From Oegoconia quadripuncta (taxonomy: Eukaryota > Arthropoda > Insecta > Lepidoptera > Autostichidae): a stretch of 64,000 nt of DNA. The notes under the pieces were generated by a model. The model did not search any database, had not been told where the DNA came from, and saw only the letters and a program-made list of their open reading frames with translations. Position numbers and translations under genes: made by a program. The stretch covers positions 38,912,962 through 38,976,961 of the forward strand of contig OX438741.1 of the NCBI GenBank assembly GCA_949316235.1, read 5' to 3'. Of the stretch, positions 31,049 to 43,250 are shown in pieces. Each line of letters begins with the position of its first letter. Position 1 is the stretch's first letter.

Positions 31049-31230
31049 CGAAGCAAAGCTTGTACTATAAATACTAGATAACGGATAAACATACATAAAT
31101 ATATAAATAAACATTAATGACCCGGGAATAAATGTACGTTTTCATCACGCAAACATTTACCCTTCGCGGGATTCGATCCCACCGTTGGTTTCGTAGACAG
31201 GGTCACTATCCACTACATCAATCGGTCGTC
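31049..31230 (-). mobile_element. SINE (family C), reversed
   Basis: Tail with TTGTACTATAAATACTAGAT at the left and a degenerate tRNA-like head with CGCGGGATTCGATCCCACCG at the right. Confidence 0.7.
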
Positions 31231-31938
31231 GAAGTGCAGAAGATGCTACGGAATGGGGACAGTGGAAGGGTATTCCGAATAAGTAATAATTTTTTTAATG
31301 TTTGCTACATTAAAGAATAAGCTATGTAATTATTTTTTTTGTAAACGAAGCGTTTGGGAAGCGAACCATTCTTTTTTTTTTTTTTTTTTTATGATTGACT
31401 GGATTCGCCTTTGACCACAATCTCACCTGATGGAAAGTGACGATGTGGACGGAGATGAAGTAAATGCCTATTCACTCTGCTCTTGAAGATCCCAAGGTTA
31501 GACTTACCGAAATATTACTATATTTAACATTATTTTATCGTTAAATTTTTGCCTTTACGCAAAGAACACGTTTTTGACGTGTATGCTTATATACAATAAA
31601 GTGTTAAATAAATAAAAACACTACTAGCCTTTTAGAACTCTAGTGAACTGAACATAAATTGAAAGTGAGGTAAAGATTAGCTCTTGTGGCCTGATCCGTA
31701 TCTTTTTTATCTTCCGACCGCGAGCAACCCAACTTTAAAGGACCCGAAATATTCTGATATTTTGTGCTAGTGCATTGTACGACATCGTACTCGATTTGCA
31801 CGTATTTCAAAATTTGTGCATAATATCCAGTCCCAACAGAAATTATTTGATTACACTATACAAGAAAAAAAAAATTGTCTTACAAATTCTTAAGAACCTT
31901 GAGCTTTTTTTTATACACAAGTTAGTTAGCACTGGGAC

Positions 31939-32116
31939 CGACTATCTTATCTCTGACAACCGGAACACAATGCTATTAACATAAGATGGTGGTAGCTAGC
32001 CAGGCGCACAGTTAACATGCCTGTCATCAACCAAACCGAGTGCTAAACATATATCCCGCTGGGGATCGAACCCGCGACCTCCGATTCGTAAACCCTATGT
32101 TGTATACATTGAGCCA
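31939..32116 (-). mobile_element. SINE (family A), head half, reversed
   Basis: Contains GGTGGTAGCTAGCCAGGCG and GGGGATCGAACCCGCGACCT; the 3' tail is absent. Confidence 0.85.
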
Positions 32117-32345
32117 GTTAAGAGCTGGCGCTGAATATACTCTTATGAACCTGTTACACTTGTTGTTGGTGCATCATTTCTGTCTTGAATAATCCCAATC
32201 ATAGCTACTGAAAGATTTTGTAATGGTGACACAATAAGACAGTCGTCTACTTCTTTAACGGACTCCCAATAAGGAGGAGGTACTATGTTCGTGTGCATGT
32301 ATTTCTTTATGTATCTTCAAACATATTATTTTGACAATTTTTATA

Positions 32346-32560
32346 TTGACGACCGATTGGTGTAATGGTTAGTGACCCTGTCAGTGAAACCAACGGTTGC
32401 GGGTTCGAATCCCGCAAGTGGTAAATGTTTGTATGATGAATACTAACAGTTATTCGCGAGTCATGGATGATTTTATTTATGTATGTATTATCCGTTATCT
32501 AGTATCCATAGTACAAGCTTTGCTTAGTTTGGGACTAGATGATTGGTGTAAGTGCACCAA
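32346..32560 (+). mobile_element. SINE (family C)
   Basis: Head GACCGATTGGTGTAATGG, B-box GGGTTCGAATCCCGCAAGTG, then GTATGATGAATACTAACAG and a tail shared with family B. Confidence 0.75.
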
Positions 32561-32874
32561 ATATTTGTTTGTTTGCTTTAATGTACAAAAAATGTAACGT
32601 ATTTCTCTTCTTCAAAGCCAAGAAGGTAATCTCCGCACCAGACGGGTATCAACCAAGTATGGCGGGTTCAGCTGATGAAGTAATAAATTAATAGATGAAG
32701 TCAGAAACTTTCTGGTAATTCTTATTATTCTATTATTTATTAACCGATTTTGATGATTGTTTTCACGAGGATAGTCCCATATAAATTTGGTTAGATCACC
32801 CAATCTATAGGTTACTTGGGTACCTATATTGCAGACATCATACAGATGATTTCGATCATTAACTGGAACGAATG

Positions 32875-33040
32875 GCCTGAGGGCGGAGTGTGAGTTTTGT
32901 TTCGACTTAACTTTACAACCGCGTTCACGTTTACGTGACGATTTGTATGAAGAAATGTGCAGCGCCTCTAGCGGATAGTATATATACTTTTTGGGGTAAA
33001 CGCGAACGCGATGGTAAAACTCGCACTTCGCACACAGAAC
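32875..33040. mobile_element. Fold-back MITE, copy 1
   Basis: Inverted ends: GAGTTTTGTTTCGACTTAAC and CGCGTTCACGTTTACG at the left, GTAAACGCGAACGCGATGG and CGCACTTCGCACACAGAAC at the right. Same element at 57329-57531. The right arm here is shorter. Confidence 0.75.
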
Positions 33041-33480
33041 GAAATAACAGATTCAAGCATAGTGTTTTATGAATTAAATATATTGCTACGATAGGTAACA
33101 GTCACAGTTACATATTATAGATTTTGAAGCCGAACTATTCACAGTGCAATACAGACTTGATGCAGACAATGAATGTGACGCTTTTGTTCACAGACAGAGC
33201 ACACAGATGTGGTGGACAGTAAGGAAACAATGCGGCTCCGATGAATGAACAACCTGGCACAAGCCGCAAGCTTTCCTCGATGTCCGGAGACCGCACGGCA
33301 CGTTTTAATGAAATGTAGTTCACAATTCATAATATAATCACAATACGAAACATTTTTTTTTTATTTTGTATTAAAATTGAATCTGCTATTTGTTAATTGA
33401 GTATTTCAATTAAAATACGTGTTTTATATTTTTTTTAAATATAGAACGTGCTGAGAATTCGGAAAATAAATACCATGTAA

Positions 33481-33812
33481 TAACCGCCTCCGTGGCTCAA
33501 AGTAAACAACATTGGGTTTACGATTCGGAGGTCGCGGGTTCGATCCCCAGCGGGGTACATGTTTAAGTACTCGGTTTGGTTGGTGTTAGGGCATTTTAAA
33601 TGTCCGCCAAGCTAGCTACCACCATCGTATCTAAATCTGCCGCCAAGCAGCAATGTTAATAGCATTGTTGTGTTCCGGTTGTCAGAGATAGGATAGCCAG
33701 TCCCCCAAATGTGTTGGGGTTTCCGGGTCCGTACGCTTCCACCTTCGACCTCATCTTCACTTAACATCAGGTGTGATTGAGGTCAAGTACGAAGCTGTCG
33801 TGCATAAAAAAA
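33481..33812 (+). mobile_element. SINE (family A), full length
   Basis: Complete copy: head TAACCGCCTCCGTGGCTCAA, B-box GCGGGTTCGATCCCCAGCGG, TAGCTACCACCATCGTATCT middle, CAGGTGTGATTGAGGTCAAG tail and A-run. Useful as the family reference in this window. Confidence 0.9.
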
Positions 33813-34508
33813 AGAAGCGTGAATGTTGTTTTGAGCACTAATGTTTTAATGTTTGGAACACTCAAACTCTTAATGTGTCGGATATCTCTAACCCCTAAGA
33901 CAAAGGTCGTCGTTTATGTATGTATGTGTGTACACCATAGAATGCCATCGAGACCAGGATTTTATCAGATCTTCATTCCTTTAAGGTCGACTAAAAAGAG
34001 TAAACATAATATACACTACGATATCAGGATAACTGTAATTGGATCCCACCAATAAATGCGTAGATTTTATCGTCAGGAAAGATAATGTACTTTGTAAATG
34101 TTTGTGCATATATGAGTATCATGAGGGTTTTAGTTAGTAACTTAATAGCAGATCATTTGAACTTAATCAGTAAGTTATGTGATAGTGGAAGTTGTAAATA
34201 AGTTAACCCAAGTAAAGCTCAAAGAAGAGCGAGATCAATGGAATTCATAGAAATTATCTGTTTATTCGGAATTGTAAAAACGTTACTTGAACAGAATAAT
34301 CTGAAGTAAGCAAATAACAATCCTGTGACAATTACAATAAAGAATGTTAACAAACAAAAAATAACGTGAAACGTGGCTATTTAAGGATTGCTAACAAAGA
34401 AACATAAAAGCGAGGGTAATTAAAAGATCAGGTAGACGAAGTATTTGTCAGAGATAGACCACCCGCCGACCTTTGTAGTGTTTTTACAAACTCACTACAC
34501 AAACTATT

Positions 34509-34830
34509 GGGTCTTTACCTATGAAATTGGATATCCAAATTTGTTTTTTATTTGGAAAATGGAATATTATTTCAAGGTTTCATTTCAAATCACAAAATTA
34601 AAAAAAAATTAACAGAGCTTTTTCATGTGCTTCCCATAATCATTTCTTAGATTCGCTGAAACTTTTATAAAGCGGTTACTTTAAAAAATTAACGCTCCCT
34701 ATACTTATCTTAATGTTATCCGATAATACACACAAAGTTTGGCTAAATTTGGATTTGCCGTTCCCAAAAAAAAATCAAAATGTTTGTATGAAGAAAACAG
34801 TCTTAATGAAATTCCATAGGTAAGGACCTA
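34509..34830. mobile_element. MITE with GGTCTTTACC-type termini, copy 1
   Basis: Left end GGGTCTTTACCTATGAAATT, right end AATTCCATAGGTAAGGACCT, so the termini are inverted repeats of about 20 bp. The interior matches the element at 55348-55745 in reverse orientation. Confidence 0.8.
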
Positions 34831-35394
34831 ATATTTCCTGAGGATTACCACTTACATCTTCGAAACTTAGAGCCATATTAATAAATCGATCTTGAGATTG
34901 AGATCGCGTTTCAGTCTCAATATTATTATTTTTCTAAACTTCAAGCATTTATTTCAACGTAAGATATTTGATATCATTTGTTGAATGTCAATTTAAATCT
35001 ACTGGAAATAAAAAAGGTTTATTGCATTTATCTGTTAGTCGGTATGTCCAAGCTACTACCGTTTCGGAAAGGGAAATCATCTGTGGGAAAAGAAGCCACA
35101 GGACGATTGTTGTCCTTGTAATAAAGTATATAACTAATACAATTTTATAATTTTGGGGAGCTGGTCGAAGTACACCAAGCGTGTTTGTCATTCAGGTAGT
35201 CACTAATTTTGTACACTGTTTTAACTTGCAACAGATTCTCAAACGTAAACTTAAGGTCTTCTCCATCTTGAGAACGGTTTATTAATACGGGCCTTAATTT
35301 TTATTTTCAATTTTAAAGCCAAAAAATCTTCATTTTGGTACACTTTGTACTTGTGTTGGTTGTGTGTTGGTTGTGTGTTGGTTGTGTTGGTGGG

Positions 35395-35770
35395 TTCGTT
35401 ATATATTCAGTTTCTACATTTTTTAAGCTACAGCTTGTTCAAAAGGCAATTTTCCCCGAGAAGAACAAGCAAGAACTGGCATGCGAACGAGCTGGTTGTG
35501 ATGATTATGGATGATTATCATCTAAATAGTCTGATATTTTATAATATACTTATACGTATATCAACGAGATCCTTATTGAAATAACGTATGCATAGCCCTC
35601 TGAATTACTGATTTTGCGGAGTCGGCTTACATGAACTGCAAGTTTATCTTTATTTCTTGCATGGATATCATGTTTATCACGATTTTTCTTAAATTATGCT
35701 ATATTTTGTTTGACATATAGATTTTCAAAAATGTACTGTGACGAAAAGGATAGAATTACGCATTGAACTT
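35395..35770 (-). mobile_element. LINE remnant (dominant family), RT C-terminus and 3' end
   Basis: Reversed copy of the segment at 39340-39830: ATTTTCAAAAATGTACTGTG and GCTTGTTCAAAAGGCAATTT match that copy. Frames are broken. Confidence 0.65.
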
Positions 35771-35791
35771 ACCTCTAAGTGACACTGTAAG

Positions 35792-36102
35792 GCCCGTATT
35801 AATAAACCAATCTCAAGACAAGTCTTGAGGGTGTATCACCCGAGATGCGTCTTAACAAGTTGACGCTATCTCAAGCTCCGTGCTAATTTATAAACCAATC
35901 TTGAAGTCTACTCAGCTGAGATCACTTCCCAAGTATTCGTTTCAGCGGCGAATGAATGACAGTCTTGAGTTTCCTTTATTACTGTACTGCTTGAGAATCC
36001 ACGTGCGTTTCAGGTCTCAAGTTAGGTTTATTAATCAACGCGTTTACTTGAGACCGATCACAAGACTATTCTCAATCTTGAGAATGGTTTATTAATACGG
36101 GC
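35792..36102. mobile_element. MITE with GCCCGTATTAATAAACC termini
   Basis: Left GCCCGTATTAATAAACCAAT and right ATGGTTTATTAATACGGGC are inverted; flanked by GTAAG on both sides (35787-35791 and 36103-36107), a 5-bp target duplication. A decayed relative lies at about 34866-35296. Confidence 0.8.
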
Positions 36103-36479
36103 GTAAGTTTGCTATGCATATTCTCACATTATTGTCTCACGAATCCACACACTGAGCCGTAGCCTTTTTGTATACTGCGGCACACACATAATATTTGATG
36201 TTTCTGTACTTGTGTTTTATTGTTTTAGTTGGATTTGTCAATGTAAAATTTGTTATGTGTGTGTACATGAATGCAAATAAATGCTTATTTATGCATATAA
36301 TAGATAATGAAACAGCTGGGTCTAAAATCCTATTACATTTTGCAAATTAAAAAGCCGCTGATCTTAAAACAGAAATAAGGTCGACAATATAAAAGGATTA
36401 TTAACAAGACCATAAAGCGAGAATCTCTCCCAGCATCGATCAAGTGAAGCAGTCGCATACCAGAGGAAAGCTCCCACGA

Positions 36480-36800
36480 TTTGTTAGGTACAATAACGCG
36501 TACCGCCTTGCGCAGGCGCCGGTCACTCACACCTCACACTTCCACTCGCGGTCGTCAAACAATCAATCACATTAACCACGCCACTGGATGACACTCGTCA
36601 CCTAAAGCTCCAAACTTTCGTTGAAACACCGAACGCACGTCCATTCACTCCGAGAGCTTTCTCGCGACTGACGCTGCACCGGGCTTCGACACTAATGTTC
36701 TAACTGAAACTCGTTCCGCGTGCGGCTAGTGGAGCCTTCACGGTAACTGGCGCAAGCACAATGGGAAACGCGAGCCGCTCGCGCACCTGTGGCGACTCTA
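36480..36800. other. CpG-rich block, possible host promoter or first exon
   Basis: Clearly richer in CG than its surroundings (phrases such as GCGCAGGCGCCGGTC and CGAGCCGCTCGCGCACC). No reading frame of note. Unmethylated insect promoters often look like this, but nothing else confirms it. Confidence 0.3.
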
Positions 36801-37373
36801 CTCTTTTTAGTTCAATTTTACAAGGCGACGAACTATGCGCAGGAGCACGGTTGATGACCTAACCGCAATATGATTAACCTTCATCAACGCTCGCGAATAG
36901 CTTTATGCCAGACGCAACGACCAATGCATTTACATCCAATGATATCCCTCGCATTTATTTATCATCGGCAGCGAGGACAATATCAATTGAACCGCGGCAG
37001 TATGTCAGACATAATGGCCGCGTAACTCATCAAGTTTTGTTTTTCCGTTCCATTAGGTTTGATTCAGGCGACGACATGTGAATGGGCTGACGGGACAGTA
37101 GGAAGAGTTATAGCTGACAAAACAAGCAAAATCGAATGTACTGGGACAGTCATTGGAGCTATTCTAGCAGAGATTATTGCGGAGGCAGTCGCGAGCCCTG
37201 CGGCTGGAATGTGAAACCCCGCGCGCGCCTGCGCAAGGTCGTGCGCTAGCATAAAGCGCTTATTACACTATTCTATTACAGGAAATCTAATTAGGAATAG
37301 GAAGGTGTAATCGAAGTTAGAACAGTTAGATTCCGATTTAGTGCGATTATAAGGTCCAGACTACTTCCATCCT

Positions 37374-37475
37374 AAATGCAAACTAATTTGGCATACATTG
37401 CTGCTAGGCTTGGTTCTGTTAATTCAAATATCTTTACTCAATCAGCAATGTATGCCAAATTAGTATCTGCATTTA
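37374..37475. repeat. Palindrome with 30-bp arms
   Basis: ACTAATTTGGCATACATTGC at the left pairs with GCAATGTATGCCAAATTAGT at the right; the outer TAAATGC/GCATTTA also pair. The loop is about 40 bp. Could be a small MITE or a hairpin. Confidence 0.8.
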
Positions 37476-37719
37476 AAATGTTATAATAAGCTCTTTAGAT
37501 TTGATTCTTACTGAATCATATCTATAGATACAGTTTAGGGGATATTTTCTTTAAAGAAAAGTAACCGACTATCATGCAACTAATCGATATTTTGCAATCC
37601 GCTGCCAATACTTTTGACCCCACTTAGAAGATTGGTCAGATCTATGTTGTCACTAGAATACTTAAATAAATATATAAATAAAATGCACATACACACAGCG
37701 ACAGCTAGTTGCACACTTA

Positions 37720-37951
37720 GCAACTAGGCTTGTATTATGGATACCAGATGGTTAACAAACTACAGAAATTCATATTTTTTTTCTTAATAAATACGTATAT
37801 ATAAATGAAAAACATCCATATAAACGAAAACATCCATAACTCGGGTACACATGCCGTATTCATCACACAAACATATGCCCCTAGCGGGATTCGAACCCGC
37901 AACCTTTTGGTATAGTGGTCAGACTTGCTAACCACTACAGCAAACACGTCA
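37720..37951 (-). mobile_element. SINE (family B), reversed
   Basis: Tail CTAGGCTTGTATTATGGATA at the left; head with TAGCGGGATTCGAACCCGC at the right. Confidence 0.8.
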
Positions 37952-38114
37952 TCATGATAGTAAATAGCTCAAAGACTAGCCGCATTTCATTGATCGCAGC
38001 GAATCGAACCGCCGCTTATCCCCAAATTAAGCACCATTTTACAACTCCCACTGTGTTTTATAGACGGAATGAGCCGAGTCACGTCATGCCCGTTCATCAA
38101 ACGTCTTTTATTTC

Positions 38115-38340
38115 GGTCTTATCCTTCGAGATGGGTCTGACAATAGCTAGTGACAACCGTTTCATGTCTTCTTTGTAGAGGATAGAGAAAATTCGCTTCG
38201 CTGATTAGTAATTTTCTTATTCGGTTTATTTGCATAGCCCTGCGGATTAGAAGCAAGTGGCAGTGGCATATAGCTCGAGGGACTGACGACCGGTGGGGCA
38301 TTAAATATATATTTCGGACACTTACACCAAGCATCTCGTC
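38115..38340 (+). mobile_element. LINE remnant, short coding scrap
   Basis: 38255-38305 translates to a KWQW...IARGTDDRWG-like phrase seen in lepidopteran LINE ends; a related scrap is at 41069-41265. Confidence 0.45.
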
Positions 38341-38354
38341 CCAAACTGTCGAAC

Positions 38355-38932
38355 ATAACCGCCTCCGTGGCCCAATGTAAACAACATTGGGTTTACGATT
38401 CGAAATTTTACAAAAGGCTAATTATAAAATCTTATATAGCTGTCTTATTATTCATATAATTATCAAATCACAAATTGTAACCCATAATCTGTTTAAAAGA
38501 GTAAGCCTAGAGTTTCTTGCTCGTTCTTCTCTGGGAGTCAGCATTGTGAATGAGCAGTAAATTTAAAATATAAATGTAATATTAATAGTGACGTTTTCAA
38601 GTGATGATTTTATCCTACGAAATAAAATATTTTGATTTGATTTGGAGGTCGCGGGTTCGATCCCCAGCGGGGTACATGTTTAAGTACTCGGTTTGGTTGG
38701 TGGTAGGGCATTTTAAATGTCCGCCTGGCTAGCTACCACCATCTTATCTAAATCTGACGCCAAGCAGCAATGTTAATAGCACTGTTGTGTTCCGGTTGTC
38801 AAAGATAACATAGCCAGTCCCCTAAATGTGTTGGGGTTTCCGGGTCAGTCCGCTTCCACCTTCGACCTCATCTTCACTTAACATCAGGTGTGATTGAGGT
38901 CAAGTACCAACCCGTTGTGCATAAAAAAAACT
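38355..38932 (+). mobile_element. SINE (family A) split by a LINE 3' fragment
   Basis: SINE head 38355-38402, then foreign sequence 38403-38644, then the SINE resumes exactly at GAGGTCGCGGGTTCGATCCC and ends in its A-run. The insert is the 3' end of the dominant LINE family (ends TTTTGATTTGATTTG). Confidence 0.85.
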
Positions 38933-39108
38933 AAGCAAAACTTGTATTATGGATACTAGATAACGGATAAACATACATAAATATTTATATAAACGTCCAT
39001 GACTCGCGAATAAATGTTCGTATTCATCATACAAACAATTACCCCACACGGGATTCGAACCCGCAACCGTTCGCTGGCTACACTATCAACCACACCAATC
39101 GGTCGTCA
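38933..39108 (-). mobile_element. SINE (family C), reversed
   Basis: Contains ACTTGTATTATGGATACTAG at the left and a reversed B-box GGGATTCGAACCCGCAACCG at the right. It directly abuts the preceding family A copy. Confidence 0.75.
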
Positions 39109-39109
39109 A

Positions 39110-39910
39110 ATCATTAAAGTTCGTGGGTGGAGACCACGCACCGGCATGGGCAGCGTGGGTCGTCTTACAGCTGATATGATGATGATTATAAAAATATTGA
39201 AATTAGAAATATATATCATATTATTCTTACGGTATCTTGCTGTGGGGAAATGCCGCGGATATAAATACAATCTTTGTTTTACAAAAACGAGCCTTCGCGC
39301 AATTTATCAATTGAGACCTGCAGTGTCACTTAGAGACAGATTTAAAGAGTATAATATTCTAACCTTTTCGTCACAGTACATTTTTGAAAATCTAATATAT
39401 GTCAAAAAAAATATAGCATCATTTAGGAAAAATAGTGATAAACATGATGTCAATACAAGAAATAAAGATAAACTTGCAGGTCACATAAGTCGCCTCCACA
39501 AAGTCAGTAATTCATTCAAAGGGCTATGTATACGCTTTTTGAATAAGGTTCCTGGTGATATACAAAATCTTCCTTTCAATAAATTTTAAGATACTATAAA
39601 ACAGAAACTTATTAAGAAAGCATATTATAAAATATCAGATTATTTAGATGAAACAATCATGGACATAACCAGCCCGTTCGCATAACCAGGCTATTTCACA
39701 ATTAATAATGAAATATTATAATATAAAATAATAATTTTGTAATATAAATCCCTTTTTTTCTTAAGAGCAACCTCTCGCCTTCTTGCTTGTTCTTCTCAGG
39801 GGAAAATTGCCTTTTGAACAAGCAGTAGCTTCAAAAATGTAAAATCTGACTATTTTAAGTGTACTCTGTGTACCTACAAATTAAAGCACTTTTGATTCGA
39901 TTTGATTTGC
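39110..39910 (+). mobile_element. LINE remnant with reverse-transcriptase C-terminus
   Basis: 39110-39190 is a scrap of another LINE (GGAGACCACGCACCGGCATG). From about 39190 an open frame to 39589 carries the C-terminal region of a jockey/CR1-type reverse transcriptase (phrases LRAIYQLRP, LRDRFKEYNILT, YIFENLIYVKKN, NTRNKDKL, LGLCIRFLNKVPGDI-like). The 3' untranslated part follows, with GCTTGTTCTTCTCAGGGG and a TTTTGATTCGATTTG end. 5'-truncated and not functional. Confidence 0.75.
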
Positions 39911-40654
39911 TCAATGCAAACAACACAGTTTTACGAATCGTGGGTCAAGTGCTAACCCGTTATGCAAAAAAAATCATCGAAATACACCAAAAACTGTATG
40001 AAAACATTTAACCTATTTTCATTAAATATGGCTAAGAACCTGTTTCATTTGATTTGAAAAAAAAATCGCACTCAATTCGGACCACGTATTACTGAGATAC
40101 GTCCGAACAAAGATAAATGTAAGAATGTGACAAATTTGTCTGTTGGTTCGCAGACGACTTACATATCATGTCATTTAGAAATCCTAGATTTCTCAAATCT
40201 ATATCCTTTGAAATTATATTCGAAAGTAACGAAACTTAATTTTCTCATCCAAGATATCAAATTTGTACAACCTTCAGAGTTTACTGAGTTTACTGCTAAT
40301 GACTCCTTAACTGATGTCTAAGAGAATCATGCTTCGCCCATTCGCCCAAGGCTTTATACGAAGCCTTTTAACAGATAAAACGTTAAATAACCATCTTATC
40401 TTGTAATCGCTTTTATCTCAGGTCAAAGAGAGCTTTACCTTGATATAAATTATTCATAACTGTTCCCACTGAGTGACTTAAAAAAATATGGATAATCCAG
40501 ATTAAGTAGTGGTTAGTACGAGTGTAGGTCATAGAATTTCAAATGCTTGCATATTTCTCTAATAGGATGGTCTATAGCAAATCTATATTATTCGAGAACA
40601 AGGCGAACAACATCAGATTTACGAAATAGAGGTCACGAGTTCGATCGCATTTTA

Positions 40655-40940
40655 CATGTTTAGTACTCGATAGCAAAAGGCTATTATAAAATCACTGACT
40701 ATTTGAATGATAAGCAAGCCTGGATATAGCTGTCTGATTATTCATATAATTATTAAATCACAAATTGTAACCCATAATCTGTTTAAAAGAGCAACCCTAG
40801 AGTTTCTTGCTCGTTCTTCTGAGGCGAGTCAGTTTTGTGAATGAGCAGTAAATTTAAATGTAATATTAATATTAATAGTGACGTTTTCAAGTGATAATTT
40901 TATCCTATGAAATAAAATATTTTGATTTGATTTGATAGTA
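40655..40940 (+). mobile_element. LINE 3' fragment (dominant family)
   Basis: Includes AGTTTCTTGCTCGTTCTTCT and AATAAAATATTTTGATTTG; nearly the same as the insert at 38403-38644. Confidence 0.75.
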
Positions 40941-41068
40941 TTATTTTTCACTATTGGCCTTATAAAAAAGTCTGTATTTCACTTCGTGATTGATTCAGTA
41001 ATGAAAGAAAGAAAGAAGTATTTATTTAAAACCATCTCATGACACAATTGTGTAAGTGTAAGTAAACA

Positions 41069-41265
41069 TTGTGTTTGCCATCTATGAAGTGGCAGAGGGC
41101 AGGACACATAGCTCAAAGAACTGATGGCCAGGGGGGCATTGAAGTTCTCAAATGGAGACCACGTACCGGCAAGCGCAGTGTAGGAGTCCACAAGGTGGAC
41201 AAACAACTTGATAAAGGTTACGGGAAATACGTGGGGGAGGCCTATGTTTAGCAGTGTATGTCCAG
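41069..41265 (+). mobile_element. LINE coding scrap
   Basis: An open stretch encodes RAGHIAQRTD and WRPRTGKRSVG phrases, which are typical of a lepidopteran LINE C-terminus. 5' and 3' parts absent. Confidence 0.6.
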
Positions 41266-41883
41266 ATTTTTTGATGATGATTGCATATTTAAATGTCCCC
41301 TGATTAGTTGCTGTAACAAATCTAGTCGCAACTATTGAGGTCAGTCGAAATAAAACGCGGATTGTCACTTTTCAGGATATATTGTCACGAATACACTGTT
41401 AACACTCTCTTCGACCACACATCAACCCGAGCCTCGTGAATAGAATGCCGATCTTAGTAGTCGCGCCACCTAGCGGTTCGTAGCAAATCATCAAACGAAT
41501 ATCCCATTATTAAAATATGGGTTATGGGTAATCCTTAACCACAATGGGATTAACCTAAAATCATAGAATTAATAAAGTTATAAAGTAGTATATAAAGTTA
41601 TATAACATTAAAATAAATAGTATAAATTAGACTGCTATGTGGCGCGACCTAGTGATAGAACCTCAATCACATGTGTACTGCTATATCCAAACGAGTTTCC
41701 AATTTAAATAATTAATAAGTAGTAAAATAGCTAAATGGATTTATTACGTCTTACACAACCAAGCAGCAATGTTAATCAGATTGACTTTGTTCGACTGTTT
41801 AAGACAGCCAGTCCCTGAATGAGTTTAGCAATGTCTGCGGTGGTCAGTCCTTAGGTGGGTGACTGGTGGCAACTTTGGGCAAA

Positions 41884-42720
41884 TCAAATCAAAACATTTT
41901 ATTCAATAGGATAAAATTATCACTTGAAAACGTCACTATTAATATTACATTTAAATTTACTGCTCATTCACAAAACTGACTCCCCACTCCCCAGAGAAGA
42001 ACGAGCAAGAAACTCTTTTAAACAGATTATGGGTTACAATTTGTGATTTGATAATTATATGAATAATAAGACAGCTATGTCCATGCTTGCTTATCATTCA
42101 AAGAGTCAGTGATTTTATAAGAGCTTTTTGCTAATAATTTCTATTTTATGATTGCTTTAAATTTATTTAAAGGCAAATTTTGAATGTCTTACTGGAACCT
42201 TATTATAAAAGCATATACATTGCACTTTGAAGGATTTACTAACTTTGTGAAGTCGGCTAACATAAACAGATAACTGGTTCTTATTCCTTGTATTAACATT
42301 GTGCCTATCGCTATTTTTAGCGAATAGGGTTATTTTTTTTTTTTTGCATATAACAAATTCTCAAATTTATTGAAAAATCATTGTTAAGATATTAATTTCC
42401 TTAAACTTATCTCTAAGAGACAATCTAGGTCCTAATTTATAAATGGCACGAATAGCACGCTACTGCAGAATAAAAATGATATGTATGTCAGCAGCGTTCC
42501 CCCACAACAATATGCCATATGACATCAAGCTGTGGATATAGCTAAAGTAAACCAGTATTGCGGTATGAACGTCTGTTAAAATTCAGATTTTTTTGACTGC
42601 ATACGCTGCAGAAGCAAGCTTTTTCGCTAGTTTCTCAATATTACAAAAGCGTATACATTGCCCTCTGAAGGATTTACTAGCTTTGTATGTATATCAATAC
42701 TTCGAAAGCCTCATTAAATA
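41884..42720 (-). mobile_element. LINE remnant (dominant family), RT plus 3' end, reversed
   Basis: The left part is the reversed 3' untranslated region (CAAATCAAATCAAAACATTT start). 42400-42570 read on the minus strand encodes RT-like phrases: LMSYGILLWGN, LQ-RAIRAIY and SLRDKF-type. Several frame breaks. Confidence 0.7.
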
Positions 42721-42854
42721 GTGAACCAAGTCGGTCATATAGGAGCAACTTGAAAACACTGACTGTCGGATAGCCACTATGGTCTGAAACAAAATCTAGC
42801 AATAAGCCGGCGTTGTGACTTAAATGACCTCCTCTTCACTCTCACTCATTGTAC

Positions 42855-43250
42855 ATAAAAATTAGATAGATAGATAGATAAAGCGTTTATTTGCATATTA
42901 CAGAAACACATACAAAAATATTCGACGCAACAATCATTCTGCTTGGTGTTATCCTTACAAAATGTAGCCTTATTTCACAGTAATAAAAATAAAAACTAAA
43001 ATTAAGTACAACTGTTACAACTTATAACAGAGTTGTATGTGTATCTGTACCACAAATGGGCCATCGCTCAGTGTGGATCCTCACCTATAGCGGTAAGACA
43101 CTGATTTTCAGCTAGTGCCCTGCGAGAGAAAGCGAGGGTAGGGTGCTAGTGCAAAAAAAATCAATAACAACCATAAGTGTGTATTCTATAAAGATCATAT
43201 TGTACGGTGGTGTATAGCAATTGTATGGATCATAATGATACTCGTTTAAA
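42855..43250 (-). mobile_element. LINE/SINE 3' fragment with GATA-type tail, reversed
   Basis: TAGATAGATAGATAGATAAA at the left is the tail of the same element whose 3' end appears at 23085-23162. A CGAGAGAAAGCGAGGG patch sits at about 43125-43145. Confidence 0.5.

Noticed and set aside
41760..41880. Possible extra family A SINE
   Set aside because: Only the first 20 bases match well; the rest diverges.
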